Assembly (NCBI RefSeq): GCF_900115685.1
Contig: NZ_FOXJ01000004.1
Location: 423,041-487,040 of the forward strand
DNA from: Variovorax sp. 770b2
GTDB lineage: Bacteria > Pseudomonadota > Gammaproteobacteria > Burkholderiales > Burkholderiaceae_C
DNA: 64,000 nucleotides
Direction: 5' to 3'
A program made the position numbers and the translations under genes. The first letter of the stretch is position 1. Each line of letters opens with the position of its first letter. Of this stretch, positions 44,713 to 54,109 are shown piece by piece. The notes beneath the pieces were generated by a model that saw nothing but the letters and a program-made list of their open reading frames with translations, was not told the origin of the DNA and did not search any database.

Positions 44713-45025
44713 GCCTTCGACGCCGGGAGTCGCGCCGCCCGCCCCCTGAGCGACGGCATAGGACGCACGTCGGGGGCGACAGCTCTTGGCGTCGGCCTGC
44801 AAGTTATTTGGAATGCTCAAGCAGTCGTTCAATGAGCACACGGCGTGAGACAGCCAACTCGTTCTCGACGCGTCATCTCGATCAGCTCCGGGACCCGTGA
44901 AGCAACATAGCCGATACCTTGGGAAATGCTGAGAGCAAATCTGCCAAGAGATTAAGGAACTGACTGGCCGGCCTCCCACGTCAGTTCTCATGAAGCCTTG
45001 GCGCATCTGGTGCATTCCCATGGGC

Positions 45026-45063
45026 CTCCTCCTGAAAGACTTTTCGGGGAGCTACAGGAGGAG
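45026..45063. terminator. Inverted repeat after the ABC operon, possible terminator
   Basis: CTCCTCCTG (45026-45034) and CAGGAGGAG (45055-45063) form a perfect 9-bp stem with a 20-base loop, starting 7 bases after the stop codon of the leftward receptor gene. There is no clear T-run after it on the minus strand. It may act as an mRNA-stabilising hairpin rather than an intrinsic terminator. Confidence 0.4.
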
Positions 45064-45070
45064 CATATTT

Positions 45071-46234
45071 TTACTTGATATCTTGTGCGGACTTCGAGAC
45101 CGGTTTGCCACCTTCAATCGCTCCAATGTACATCCCCAGCGTGGAGGCGCCTTTGTCGTCGACGCCGCTCACTTCAACCGGATTTATGCTGCTTGGCAGT
45201 TGCCTAGCGGCCTTGTCAAGCTGTGCCCGAATGGCCGTGGCGTCTGTCACAGTGCCCGCCATCTTCATCGACGCGACAATCAACTGGACCGCCGTATAGT
45301 TCAGCGAGGTTTCCCACGTGGGAATGCTGCCGGGATACGCGTTGTAAAAGCGCTTCGTGAATGCCTGCGCCGCAGGCGCAGGTACCTGTGCGAATGGAAG
45401 CGTTCCGATCGCGCCCTCCATCATGGAGTATCCGCCCAAGACTTTGGCCATCTCGTCAAATCGAGCTTGATCCAGCATGACGAATCCACCTTTGAACCCC
45501 AATTCCCTGGCCTGCTTGACCACGAGGGCCGTGGGCTCAGAGGGGCCTCCAATGAACATCACATCGGGTTTTGTCGCGAGTACACGACTCACGCCACTGT
45601 AGAAGTCTGTCGCCTTTACATAGGACATCGGGTTGTCCGAGACGATTTTTCCACCTGCGGCCAGCCAAGCCGGCTTGAACGCTGCGATCCACGTCCTTGC
45701 ATAGTCATGGTCGGCTGCGGAAATCGCCAAGTTCTTTCCGTATCGCGTCATGGCGTACTTGACGAACGGTTGAACATAAGCGGTGAAGTCTGGTGGGATG
45801 CGCAAAGTCATCTTGTTGCCCCGCTCCGTGATCTGCGGCAAGCTTGTGTACGCCACTACGATGTATTTTTGCTGCTCATTGGTTGTCTGAAGCGCATAGG
45901 TCCCGCCTGAGTGGGCGACCAAGATAACCGGAGTCTTGTATTCCTGGACCATGCGTTGGGCATTGATTGCCGTTTCGCTCGGGTTGTACTTATCATCCAG
46001 AGCAACGATTTCCAGCTTGTACTTTTTTCCCGCAACTTCGAAGCCCGCGCTGTTGACTTCGTTGGCCGCCATTTGCATGCCGTCCAACACATTCTTGCCG
46101 TACAAGGCGGCACCGCCAGACAGTGGACCGGAATAGCCAATCTTTACAATTTCCTGGCTGAACGCGGAAGTTACCGATGCAATCCCAAAAGCGACTGTGA
46201 TGGAAATTTGCTTGGCCCTTGAACAGAGATTCAT
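45071..46234 (-). CDS. Branched-chain amino-acid-type ABC receptor (LivK-like), last gene of the operon
   Basis: A 387-residue periplasmic binding protein. The signal peptide is ISITVAFGIASVTSAFS, then IVKIGYSGPLSGGAALYGKN. The type I fold continues with ALDDKYNPSETAINAQRMVQ and DVMFIGGPSEPTALVVKQAR. It belongs to the subgroup that imports aromatic acids, amides and amino acids in beta-proteobacteria. It is the second receptor of the operon. Its C-terminal half has a broken paralogue at 3.2-3.8 kb. Confidence 0.93.
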   Translation of the reverse strand: MNLCSRAKQISITVAFGIASVTSAFSQEIVKIGYSGPLSGGAALYGKNVLDGMQMAANEVNSAGFEVAGKKYKLEIVALDDKYNPSETAINAQRMVQEYKTPVILVAHSGGTYALQTTNEQQKYIVVAYTSLPQITERGNKMTLRIPPDFTAYVQPFVKYAMTRYGKNLAISAADHDYARTWIAAFKPAWLAAGGKIVSDNPMSYVKATDFYSGVSRVLATKPDVMFIGGPSEPTALVVKQARELGFKGGFVMLDQARFDEMAKVLGGYSMMEGAIGTLPFAQVPAPAAQAFTKRFYNAYPGSIPTWETSLNYTAVQLIVASMKMAGTVTDATAIRAQLDKAARQLPSSINPVEVSGVDDKGASTLGMYIGAIEGGKPVSKSAQDIK

Positions 46235-46264
46235 AGAATTCCCCTTGTGGTTAAGTTGATCGAT

Positions 46265-46972
46265 TCACGCTCCGATGTAGGCTTCGCGCACCAGCTCATT
46301 ACGCATGAGCGATTCGGGGGAACCCTGCATCACAATGCGGCCGCTTTCGAGGACATAAGCGCGGTCGGCGATCTTGAGCGCCGCATAAGCGTTCTGCTCG
46401 GCAAGTAGTACAGATGTCCCCGCCTTGTTGATCCGCTTGATGGCCTCGAACACCTGTTTGACAACAAGCGGTGCCAAGCCCAATGAAGGTTCATCCAGCA
46501 AAAGAACTTTTGGCCTGCTCATGAGCGAACGACCGATCGCCACCATCTGCTGCTGCCCGCCAGAAAGAGACCCTGCCGCCTGCGACTCTCGTTCCGCAAG
46601 AATGGGAAAGAGGTCAAATACTTCTTCGAGCTTCCGCTTGTTTCCTGAGTTGTCGCTTCTATGCACATAGGCGCCGAGCGTCAGGTTCTGCCTCACGGAC
46701 ATCTGTGGAAAGAGCTTGCGTCCTTCGGGGCAGAGCACCACTCCCTTGCGCACAATCTCCGAAGGGGTGCGCCCCGTTAGGAGGCTGCCGAAGCACGAAA
46801 TGGAACCGCCCGTCGGCTTCTTCAGGCCGCTCGTGCTCAAGAAGATGCTGCTCTTTCCCGCGCCGTTCGCACCGAGCAACACAACCAGCTCGCCCGGCAG
46901 TACTTCGAGATCGATGGCGGTCAACGCACGGAATGAGCCGTAGTGTTGCGACACGGCCTCAAGCTTCAACAT
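46265..46972 (-). CDS. livF: ABC transporter ATP-binding protein (LivF-like)
   Basis: A 235-residue ATPase: Walker A GANGAGKSSIFLS, signature LSGGQQQMVAIGRSLMSRP, Walker B VLLLDEPSLGLAPLV, H-loop substitution LLAEQN as in LivF. The ATG at 46972 gives the family start MLKLEAVSQHYG; a GTG two codons earlier is possible. It overlaps the LivG stop. It powers import together with LivG, LivH and LivM. Confidence 0.94.
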   Translation of the reverse strand: MLKLEAVSQHYGSFRALTAIDLEVLPGELVVLLGANGAGKSSIFLSTSGLKKPTGGSISCFGSLLTGRTPSEIVRKGVVLCPEGRKLFPQMSVRQNLTLGAYVHRSDNSGNKRKLEEVFDLFPILAERESQAAGSLSGGQQQMVAIGRSLMSRPKVLLLDEPSLGLAPLVVKQVFEAIKRINKAGTSVLLAEQNAYAALKIADRAYVLESGRIVMQGSPESLMRNELVREAYIGA

Positions 46973-47723
46973 GATCACTCCCTAGATAGGCGTCGATCAC
47001 CGCTGGATTGCTTCTGATCTCCTGTGGCGTCCCTTCGGCGATTCGTTCTCCATGGTTCAGGACCATGATCTTGTCTGCGATATTCATGATCATGCTCATC
47101 TTGTGTTCGATAAGGCACACAGTAATTCCATGGGTAACGAACTTGCGGATCAACTCGGCGATTCGAGTTGTCTCCTCAGGATTTAATCCACCGGCCGGTT
47201 CGTCAAGCAACGCGAGACTCGGTTGCGTTGCGTACGCGAGAGCGAAAGCCACCCGTCTGCGTTGCTCCTGGGTTATGTCGGCGGCGAGACGGTCGCGAAT
47301 GTGCGCGAGTCCAACAAAGTCCAGCGCCTCGAGCGCCTTCTCGCGACACAGCTTCTCTTCTCTCACAAGCCTGGCACTGTTCAACAGAACATCCAACAGC
47401 CCAGAGCGGGTCCGCAGCCTGTGCCCCACTATCAAGTTGTCCACAACCGTGGCTGCGTCAAAAAGTGCTGTGGTCTGAAATGTGCGTGCTAGACCAAGAG
47501 TCGCAATGCGAGCGGCTCCGAGACGCGTAATGTCCCGACCCCTCAGAGTAATCTGGCCAGAGGTTGAAAGGATCGCCCCGGAGATCAAGTTGAAGAACGT
47601 GGACTTGCCGGCACCGTTCGGACCGATGATTGCATTGACTTTCCCGTACTCGACTGTGGTGGTCACGTTGTTGACCGCGGTAAGGCCTCCAAATGCCTTC
47701 GTGAGGTTTCGGATCTCAAGCAC
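46959..47723 (-). CDS. livG: ABC transporter ATP-binding protein (LivG-like)
   Basis: A 254-residue ATPase starting at GTG. Walker A is GPNGAGKSTFFNLISG, the LivG-type insert LARTFQTTALFD follows, the signature region is TQEQRRRVAFALAYAT (LSGGQ replaced by ITQEQ), and Walker B is LALLDEPAGGLNPEE. H-loop CLIEHKMSMIMNIADKI. It overlaps LivM by 8 bases. The Q-loop-distal signature is weak but common in this family. Confidence 0.93.
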   Translation of the reverse strand: MLEIRNLTKAFGGLTAVNNVTTTVEYGKVNAIIGPNGAGKSTFFNLISGAILSTSGQITLRGRDITRLGAARIATLGLARTFQTTALFDAATVVDNLIVGHRLRTRSGLLDVLLNSARLVREEKLCREKALEALDFVGLAHIRDRLAADITQEQRRRVAFALAYATQPSLALLDEPAGGLNPEETTRIAELIRKFVTHGITVCLIEHKMSMIMNIADKIMVLNHGERIAEGTPQEIRSNPAVIDAYLGSDHVEA

Positions 47724-48717
47724 GGTCTACTCCCGTAGTGACAGTGGACTCGAGTCCCCGATTGCGTTTGTCGTCGTTCGCCTGCGACCACCTGGCTCTC
47801 CAAGTGCTATAGGTTCCTACAAGGCCATCCGGCATAAAGATGACCAGTGCGACGAGCACGGGCCCGAAAACGATGAACCGGTACTCTTGAAGGAACTGCA
47901 GATACTGCGTCAACCACGGCACCGAGATCGCGCCAAGGAGTGGCCCCAACAAAGTGCCCAAGCCACCCACCAGCATGTACATCGTCATATCGAACGTATG
48001 CGTCACATCGGCCAGCCCGGGCCCAATGAAGCGAACAAATCCCGCATATAGGCCCCCCGCAATGCCGGCGTAGAACACGGAGACAAGAAAGGCCAGAAGC
48101 TTGTTACGCATCAGATTGATGCCTAGAGCTTCAGCCAACTCCTCCCCGTTGCGGATGGCCAGGAAGGTGCGTCCGACCAGAGAGTTGACGATCTTGCGCA
48201 TGACCAGGATCCCAAGCACCAGAAAGAAAAAGGTGAGGAAGTAGAGGGCTCTGGGCGAATCGAAGGAGATACCGGCAAAGCCCGTCGGTATCGGGATTCC
48301 GATAATTCCTACGGAGCCATGAGTAAGCGACTCCCACTTCTCGATCCCCAGTGAGATGATGGTGCCGATGCATAAGGTGAAGATGGAGAAGTAATGCCCC
48401 TTCAGGCGCAGAGAAAGGGCGCCGACAAAGAGGCCGAGTACCGTCGGAACGACACCCGACAAGACAAACGCCACCCAGAACGGCACGTTGTAGTCCACTG
48501 TCAAAATTCCGACGGTATACGCGCCTACGGCCATGAATGCGCCATGCGCAAGGTTGAATTGCCCCGTATAACCCGTGATGATGTTCAGGCCCAACGTAGC
48601 GATTGCGAACACGTAGGCCGTGGACATGACAGTGAGTTGGTAGTCATTCTTCGCCAGGAATGGAAACGCCGCCCCTACCAAGAGTAGCAACAGCCAGCCC
48701 ATGTTTGCCTTGCGCAT
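47716..48717 (-). CDS. livM: ABC transporter permease (LivM-like)
   Basis: A 333-residue inner-membrane permease with about eight to ten hydrophobic helices (WLLLLLVGAAFPFL; ATLGLNIITGYTGQFNLAHG; LLAFLVSVFYAGIAGGLYAG). The LNIITGYTGQFNLAHGAFM motif is characteristic of LivM. The C-terminus is cytoplasmic. It begins 1 base after the LivH stop codon. It forms the translocation pore with LivH. Confidence 0.93.
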   Translation of the reverse strand: MRKANMGWLLLLLVGAAFPFLAKNDYQLTVMSTAYVFAIATLGLNIITGYTGQFNLAHGAFMAVGAYTVGILTVDYNVPFWVAFVLSGVVPTVLGLFVGALSLRLKGHYFSIFTLCIGTIISLGIEKWESLTHGSVGIIGIPIPTGFAGISFDSPRALYFLTFFFLVLGILVMRKIVNSLVGRTFLAIRNGEELAEALGINLMRNKLLAFLVSVFYAGIAGGLYAGFVRFIGPGLADVTHTFDMTMYMLVGGLGTLLGPLLGAISVPWLTQYLQFLQEYRFIVFGPVLVALVIFMPDGLVGTYSTWRARWSQANDDKRNRGLESTVTTGVDRA

Positions 48718-48718
48718 A

Positions 48719-49582
48719 TCAACGGCCTCCGCTCTTCAGCAGTCCTTGTGGCCGCAGCGACAAGATGACCACGAGAAGGATGAATGCGACGATGTCCTGG
48801 TAGTCGGGAGACAGATAGAAGCCTCCGAAGCTCTCCGCAAACCCGATGACAAGGCCGCCCAGGATTGCCCCTGGTACGCTACCCATACCCCCGAGAATGA
48901 TGATCACGAATGCCTTCGTGATCACGAGATGACCCATGGCGGGGTAGATCAGATTGATCGGCGCGTAGAGAGTGGCAGCGATCGCGGCCAAGGCGCCAGA
49001 GATGGCGAATGTCAGCATGGATACCACGTTCGGATTCACACCAACGAGTGAAGCTCCTTCGCGGTTCTGCGCCGTAGCGATGATCGTCAAGCCAAGCGCC
49101 GTTCTGGTCAGAAACAAGTGCAACGCTCCGACCAGGCTGAACGCCGAAAGAATGATCAACAAGCGTTGAGATGGTAGGACAACGCCCCCTAAGTCGATGA
49201 TTCCAGCGTATGGGGTCTGTAAGCGGTGGAACTCTGCCCCCCAGATGGCTTGCGCTCCCGCCTCCAGAAAAAGCAAGACGCCGATAGCAGCGATCATGGG
49301 ATGCAAGCCGGTAGCGCCCCGTAGCGGATTGAACACAAGTCGCTCCGCAACTGTCGCCATGCCTGCTACAACGAATGCGGCACCCGCCATGGCCAACCAA
49401 TAATCGACTTGGTAGGTCTTAACGAGATGGAACGCAATGAAAGCGCCCGCCATGTAAAAAGCGCCGTGCGCGAAGTTGGGAACGTGCAGGATGCCGTAAA
49501 CCAGCGTTAGTCCGAGGGCAACTAGGCAATAGACGCTGCCAAGCGTCAAGCCGGCTAGCAGTTGTTGAAGGAAAATCTCCAT
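48719..49582 (-). CDS. livH: ABC transporter permease (LivH-like)
   Basis: A 287-residue permease. The ATG at 49582 gives MEIFLQQLLAGLTLGSVYCL, and GLTLVYGILHVPNFAHGAFY is the LivH hallmark. Further helices are AAIAATLYAPINLIYP and VIIILGGMGSVPGAILGG. The coupling-helix region EFHRLQTP and YATAQNREGASL-like loops face the ATPases. It follows the first receptor gene after 162 bases without another gene. Confidence 0.93.
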   Translation of the reverse strand: MEIFLQQLLAGLTLGSVYCLVALGLTLVYGILHVPNFAHGAFYMAGAFIAFHLVKTYQVDYWLAMAGAAFVVAGMATVAERLVFNPLRGATGLHPMIAAIGVLLFLEAGAQAIWGAEFHRLQTPYAGIIDLGGVVLPSQRLLIILSAFSLVGALHLFLTRTALGLTIIATAQNREGASLVGVNPNVVSMLTFAISGALAAIAATLYAPINLIYPAMGHLVITKAFVIIILGGMGSVPGAILGGLVIGFAESFGGFYLSPDYQDIVAFILLVVILSLRPQGLLKSGGR

Positions 49583-49744
49583 ACGGCCTCTATGAATCGA
49601 TCTGTTCGTGTGGACCGGCAAATGCCAGTGTCAAATTGATGCATCTGCCATACCTTGTGCGCGCTCGATGCAGGGGGGCTTGTGCTGTGCGGTGCCGGGT
49701 TGCACAACGCGCGCGTTGCGGATGCGGTGCCGTGGGGAGCGCAT

Positions 49745-50872
49745 TCATCTCGAGATTCGCCCGGTGGCGCTGATGTGCGTCAGATCGACAAAGTTCGTTC
49801 CGGTATTGCTTGCGCCCGTGAAGTCGACTGGTAACCCCGCGATCGTGCCTTTGAGTGTCTTGATAGCAGCGTGCACGGCACCAGGCGCATTCGATGTGGT
49901 GCGCCTCAGTGCTTCCATGAGCACAGCGGCGGACACATATCCTTCCATCGTGGTGTAGTTGACGGGAACTCCCGCCGCATTTGCGCGCTTGCGAAACTGC
50001 TCGATCGCTGGGTCTGCTACAGCCCAGGGGTAGGGAACGATCTGCGATACCACGAGGCCCCGCAGCCGCCCCTGTAGTGCCTCCGCAGTGGCCTCCGCTG
50101 AGACGAAGGACATGCCGTAGAAAGCGGGGTAGGATTTTTGCTTCTCCATCTCGCTGATCAGCGCTGCAGGAACGACCCCGGCAGCATAGAGAACCAGGGC
50201 CTGAGGCAGAGCTTTCGCCAAACCCTCAGCCGCCTCGGACGTGTTCGAGCCGTTCATCTTCAGAGCCGCGACTCTTACCGGTTCAATGCCGAGTTCTGCC
50301 AGCTTGGCTACCACTGCAGTCTTGAACTCCTCTCCTCCAGGACTCGCAAAATGAGCGACCGCGATGCGGTGCAGTCCTAGAACGCTCAAGTGGCTCACGA
50401 TCTTCGCAGCTTCCTGCTGTGACGTGGCTCTGATGTAGTAAGACGAGCCTGCTGTCTGTTCCCGGGCGACGTCAGTAATTGCAGGGACTGCCATCAAGGG
50501 GACCCCCGCATTACGTAGCAACTTGTCTACCGCCAGCACATTGCTGGTACCGATATAGCCGAACAACGCGGAGACTCGATGCTCTCGCAACAGAATTTCT
50601 GTGTTGGCAACGGTCTTGGCTGGATTGAATTCATCGTCCAACGACACCAGGCGGATCTTTTGACCGTTGATGCCATGTCCCTCATTGGCTGCAGCAATTG
50701 CAAGCCCGGCGCCTTGATTGAATGTGCGTACCTGCGCGCCAACGATGCCGGATGAGATTGCTGACTGACCGATTACCAACTCTCTAGGCTCCTTCAAGGC
50801 ACTGCGGCCAATCGCCGGAATGCCGAAGACGCTCGCACCGCCCAGTGCGCACACAACAATTCGCCGCTTCAT
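49745..50872 (-). CDS. ABC-type periplasmic binding protein (LivK-like), first gene of the operon
   Basis: A 375-residue receptor with N-terminal KRRIVVCALGGASVFGIPAI (basic residues then a hydrophobic stretch, likely signal peptide) and ELVIGQSAISSGIVGAQVRT. Mid-domain LVSLDDEFNPAKTVANTEIL and VSALFGYIGTSNVLAVDKLL are typical of the type I fold. It differs clearly from the second receptor at 45-46 kb, so the transporter may accept two kinds of ligand. The upstream region holds a direct repeat at 50915-50937. Confidence 0.92.
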   Translation of the reverse strand: MKRRIVVCALGGASVFGIPAIGRSALKEPRELVIGQSAISSGIVGAQVRTFNQGAGLAIAAANEGHGINGQKIRLVSLDDEFNPAKTVANTEILLREHRVSALFGYIGTSNVLAVDKLLRNAGVPLMAVPAITDVAREQTAGSSYYIRATSQQEAAKIVSHLSVLGLHRIAVAHFASPGGEEFKTAVVAKLAELGIEPVRVAALKMNGSNTSEAAEGLAKALPQALVLYAAGVVPAALISEMEKQKSYPAFYGMSFVSAEATAEALQGRLRGLVVSQIVPYPWAVADPAIEQFRKRANAAGVPVNYTTMEGYVSAAVLMEALRRTTSNAPGAVHAAIKTLKGTIAGLPVDFTGASNTGTNFVDLTHISATGRISR

Positions 50873-50914
50873 ACGCCTCGCCTTTCATCAACTACAGCCA
50901 TCCCAAAATTTGAC

Positions 50915-50937
50915 TTTACGGTGTTGATTTACGGTGT
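50915..50937. promoter_or_regulatory. Direct repeat upstream of the ABC operon, candidate operator
   Basis: TTTACGGTGT occurs twice (50915-50924 and 50928-50937) with a 13-base period, 43-65 bases before the first receptor start. It shares TTTACnnTGT with the palindrome at the quinone oxidoreductase promoters (TTTACACTGT on the complementary strand). It may bind the same regulator. Confidence 0.5.
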
Positions 50938-51076
50938 ACTACAGGGTTTCCGATAGGCGGAATGCGAAACACTGGGCGAGAGGTCGGATTTTGGTCGCAT
51001 GGGGGACAAGCAGAAGCCGCACGACATACGGTGTGAATCACGCTTTCGCAAGCGGGCTTACCTGTGATGGGCAGGT

Positions 51077-51430
51077 AACTACAGGCTGACCCCCGATGTG
51101 TACCAATCGGACGAGGAAGAACACGCGGAACTTGTTCGAGCAAACGCCGGGACCCTCTCGTAAATTGCGCATACGTGCAGAAGCTGATTGATCAGGGCTA
51201 ACTCGAGGGGAACGAGCAGGAATTTGCTACATGTTCTTTGCGGAGCTTCACGGCTTGATCGTTCTGCGCATGACCAGCCGCCCTCGTACAACGCGAGAAG
51301 AGTTGACGAGAAGTGCCAGAGCTATTTCTCTTGGATCGCACGAGGCCTGCATCCTGCGAGAGCGCCAGAGCGGCTCTCGCGAACACCTGCCGCAGCGCCA
51401 CCGGCCAACGCACAAACCGGAACAAAACGC
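51077..51430 (+). pseudogene. TetR regulator, truncated and frameshifted paralogue of the gene at 2.2-2.9 kb
   Basis: YRLTPDVYQSDEEEHAELVR and ANAGTLS match the ligand-domain region of the intact TetR (YRLIFDMYQSDEDEYPELVR, ANARTLH), then a stop codon intervenes. Later frames carry MFFAELHGLIVLRMTSRPRT and CQSYFSWIARGLHPARA as in the intact copy. The whole DNA-binding half is missing. It lies exactly where a TetR gene would be expected before the quinone oxidoreductase operon. No other gene is seen between 50938 and 51673. Confidence 0.87.
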
Positions 51431-51673
51431 CGAATGGCAGAGGCCCGCTGACGCCAGTCGCGGTTCGCGTCGCCGTATAGGTCAATCCGCGAGGAGAGCC
51501 GTCGCTCCAAATCGGAGCGGCCCAGGCTCAAACCAGTCGCCCTCGCATTGCTGGGGCCGCGCCGCGGTTGTGATCAAGGGTGCCGTCTGGCGACGGCGGA
51601 AAGCATGTTCCGCAGATACGCCGATCAGCCCGCTCGCACGCCTCGTTCAGTCTCCTAGGCGTCAGTTCGAGAA

Positions 51674-51702
51674 TTGACAGTGTAAATAACCACCGATAGA
51701 TT
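51674..51702 (+). promoter_or_regulatory. Sigma70-like promoter and palindrome of the acyl-CoA catabolic operon
   Basis: TTGACA (51674-51679) and TAGATT (51697-51702) are 17 bases apart. The -35 lies within TTGACAGTGTAAA, a near-palindrome TTnACAnTGTnAA. The same arrangement is kept at 2100-2128. Transcription would start about 45 bases before the quinone oxidoreductase ATG. Confidence 0.75.
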
Positions 51703-51759
51703 CGGCTTGCACGGCCCAAGGAGTTAGCCCCGGCTGTTGCAAACGGCTTTTGGAGGCTT

Positions 51760-52809
51760 ATGAACACTTCGGATCTGGAAACGGCTACGAGCCCAACGGG
51801 CTTCCTGCCGTCGTTGTCGATGAACTCCGTGATCGTAGACGGCGGAAGTGGCAACGCGTCCGCACTGAGGGTGGCCTCGACCTCTATGGTTGTGCCCGCA
51901 GTTGGACAACTCCTCATTCGAGTGAAGGCCGCAGGCGTCAACAGGCCCGACATCATGCAGCGCACAGGCTTGTATCCGGCACCGACTGGCGCGTCCAAAA
52001 CGCTGGGCTTGGAAGTCGCTGGCGAAGTTGTTGGCGCCGCGGGGCGCTGGCGTGTAGGGGACAAAGTCTGCGCGCTTGTTCCAGGCGGTGGCTATGCCGA
52101 GTACGCGGTGTGTGATCCTCGGCATGCCTTGCGTATTCCGCGCGGCTTGAGTTTTGAAGAGGCGGCCGGGCTGCCAGAAACAGCCTTTACTGTTTGGGCG
52201 AACGTCTTCGAGCATGGTGAGCTCAAAAGTGGCGATACGTTTCTGGTCCATGGCGCGACTTCCGGCATCGGAGTGATGGCCATTCAGATGGCCAAGGCCG
52301 CTGGCGCAAAGGTCATTGCGTCCGCACGGAGCGCGGAGAAGGCGAACAAAGCGAAGGAGTTGGGGGCCGACGTGGTGATCGACACTTCAAGCCAAAACTT
52401 CACCGACGTCGTCAGGCGTGAAGGCGGAGCTGATGTGGTGCTTGACATGGTGGGCGGCGCATTCTTCGAGGCGAATGTACTGTGCATGAAGCCCGGCGGG
52501 CGCTTGGTGTTTATCTCGGCGCTAGCAGGAGCTCGAGTGGAGTTGGACATCTTCCAGCTCATGCAGAAGAGGCTGACAGTCACAGGCTCGACCCTGCGCC
52601 CTCGCAGTGATGACGAGAAGGCAAGGATCTCTGCGGAGGTCGAGGCGGGAGCTTGGCCTTGGCTGGACGCAGGCATCGTCATTCCGTGCGTCAGCAGGAC
52701 ATTTTGGTTGGAAGACGCCGATCTGGCGCATGAATACCTCGAAGCAGGTAAGCATGTGGGCAAAGTGATTCTGTCCGTACGGGACCGCTCGCAAACTGCG
52801 TCAAAGTGA
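51760..52809 (+). CDS. NADPH:quinone oxidoreductase-like (zinc-free MDR family)
   Basis: A 349-residue medium-chain dehydrogenase/reductase without zinc ligands. LLIRVKAAGVNRPDIMQRTG opens the catalytic domain. HGATSGIGVMAIQMAKAAGA is the NADPH-binding fold, and the late RTFWLEDADLAHEYLEAGKH segment is typical. The start at 51760 has GGAGG three bases upstream; an internal ATG at 51820 lacks one. Such proteins reduce quinones, enones or acrylyl-CoA. It is the first gene of the operon and has a deleted copy at 1.9-2.1 kb. Confidence 0.9.
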   Translation: MNTSDLETATSPTGFLPSLSMNSVIVDGGSGNASALRVASTSMVVPAVGQLLIRVKAAGVNRPDIMQRTGLYPAPTGASKTLGLEVAGEVVGAAGRWRVGDKVCALVPGGGYAEYAVCDPRHALRIPRGLSFEEAAGLPETAFTVWANVFEHGELKSGDTFLVHGATSGIGVMAIQMAKAAGAKVIASARSAEKANKAKELGADVVIDTSSQNFTDVVRREGGADVVLDMVGGAFFEANVLCMKPGGRLVFISALAGARVELDIFQLMQKRLTVTGSTLRPRSDDEKARISAEVEAGAWPWLDAGIVIPCVSRTFWLEDADLAHEYLEAGKHVGKVILSVRDRSQTASK

Positions 52810-52819
52810 GGGCCGTCAG

Positions 52820-54109
52820 ATGGACTTCGAATTTTCAGGCAAGAGCAAAGACCATCAGGCCCGGCTATTGCGATTCATGGACGAGCACATTTACCCTGCT
52901 GAGAAATCGCACGCGCAAGAGCTTGAAGTCAATACTCTCGCTGGCAATCGATGGGCACCGCTCAGAACAATCGAAGATATCAAGGTCAAGGCTCGCGCTG
53001 CGGGGTTGTGGAATCTCTTCTTGCCGAAAGACACGGCTGACGCGTCGGGGTATGAGGGGGCAGGTCTTTCCAACCAGGAGTACGCCCCGCTGGCCGAAAT
53101 AATGGGTCGCGTACCCTGGGCTAGTGAAGCATTCAATTGCTCGGCACCGGACACGGGCAACATGGAAACCATCGCGCGCTATGGCTCTCAACGGATTCGC
53201 GCGCTTTGGCTCAATCGGTTGCTCGACGGCGAGATTCGATCGGCTTTCGCAATGACGGAACCCGAGGTCGCTTCCTCAGACGCGACCAACATCTCTACTC
53301 GCATAGAGAGGCAAGGTGACGACTACGTCATCAACGGGCACAAATGGTGGATCTCCGGTGCCTGTGACCCGCGCTGCGCGGTATTTATTGTCATGGGAAA
53401 GAGCGAGCCGCAAGCGGCGAAGCATTCCCAGCAAAGCATGATCGTGGTGCCTGCCGATACTCCGGGTATCCGCATAGTGCGACCCCTGCAGGTGTTTGGC
53501 TACGACGACGCTCCGCATGGTCATGCGGAGCTCCATTTTGAGAACGTCCGTGTTGCGGCCGAGAACATGCTTTTAGGCGAGGGCCGAGGATTTGAGATCG
53601 CTCAAGGTCGGCTTGGCCCAGGTCGCATTCATCACTGCATGCGATTGATCGGTCTTGCAGAACGAGCTCTCGAGCTAATGTGCAAGCGAGCCCTAACACG
53701 AGTTGCCTTCGGAAAGGCAGTGGCCCAGCAGGGGGTGACCCGGGAGCGCATCGCCGAAGCACGTTGCAAGATAGAGACTGCGCGGCTGTTGACCCTGAAG
53801 GCCGCCTGGCTCATGGATGTGGCTGGGAACAAGGTCGCAAAGGCCGAGATTGCGATGATCAAAGTGGTGGCGCCTGCAATGGCCTGCCAGGTGATTGACT
53901 GGGCGATTCAGGTACACGGAGGCGGTGGACTCAGCGATGACTTCCCGTTGGCGTTCGCCTATGCGGGGGCGCGCGTTCTGCGACTCGCGGACGGCCCCGA
54001 CGAAGTCCACCGCAGCGCCATTGCCAAGCTTGAACTCGGAAAGTACAGCAGCCTCCACTATGGCGCGATGGAAAGGCCGGCTGGCTCGATCGCTGCCATT
54101 CAACAGTGA
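52820..54109 (+). CDS. Acyl-CoA dehydrogenase (ACAD10/11-like)
   Basis: A 429-residue flavoprotein. The N-terminal helical part is MDEHIYPAEKSHAQE, then FAMTEPEVASSDATNI (flavin loop), DDYVINGHKWWISGACDPRC and QVHGGGGLSDDFPLAFAYAG with GPDEVHR. The ALTRVAFGKAVAQQGVTRER region shapes the active site. It should introduce a double bond into an acyl-CoA. Ten bases after the quinone oxidoreductase; the stop overlaps the next start (GTGA). Confidence 0.92.
   Translation: MDFEFSGKSKDHQARLLRFMDEHIYPAEKSHAQELEVNTLAGNRWAPLRTIEDIKVKARAAGLWNLFLPKDTADASGYEGAGLSNQEYAPLAEIMGRVPWASEAFNCSAPDTGNMETIARYGSQRIRALWLNRLLDGEIRSAFAMTEPEVASSDATNISTRIERQGDDYVINGHKWWISGACDPRCAVFIVMGKSEPQAAKHSQQSMIVVPADTPGIRIVRPLQVFGYDDAPHGHAELHFENVRVAAENMLLGEGRGFEIAQGRLGPGRIHHCMRLIGLAERALELMCKRALTRVAFGKAVAQQGVTRERIAEARCKIETARLLTLKAAWLMDVAGNKVAKAEIAMIKVVAPAMACQVIDWAIQVHGGGGLSDDFPLAFAYAGARVLRLADGPDEVHRSAIAKLELGKYSSLHYGAMERPAGSIAAIQQ

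Noticed and set aside
44990..45910. Long plus-strand open frame of about 300 codons
   Set aside because: It lies opposite the well-supported LivK-like gene and has no family features; it is a shadow of that gene's codon bias.
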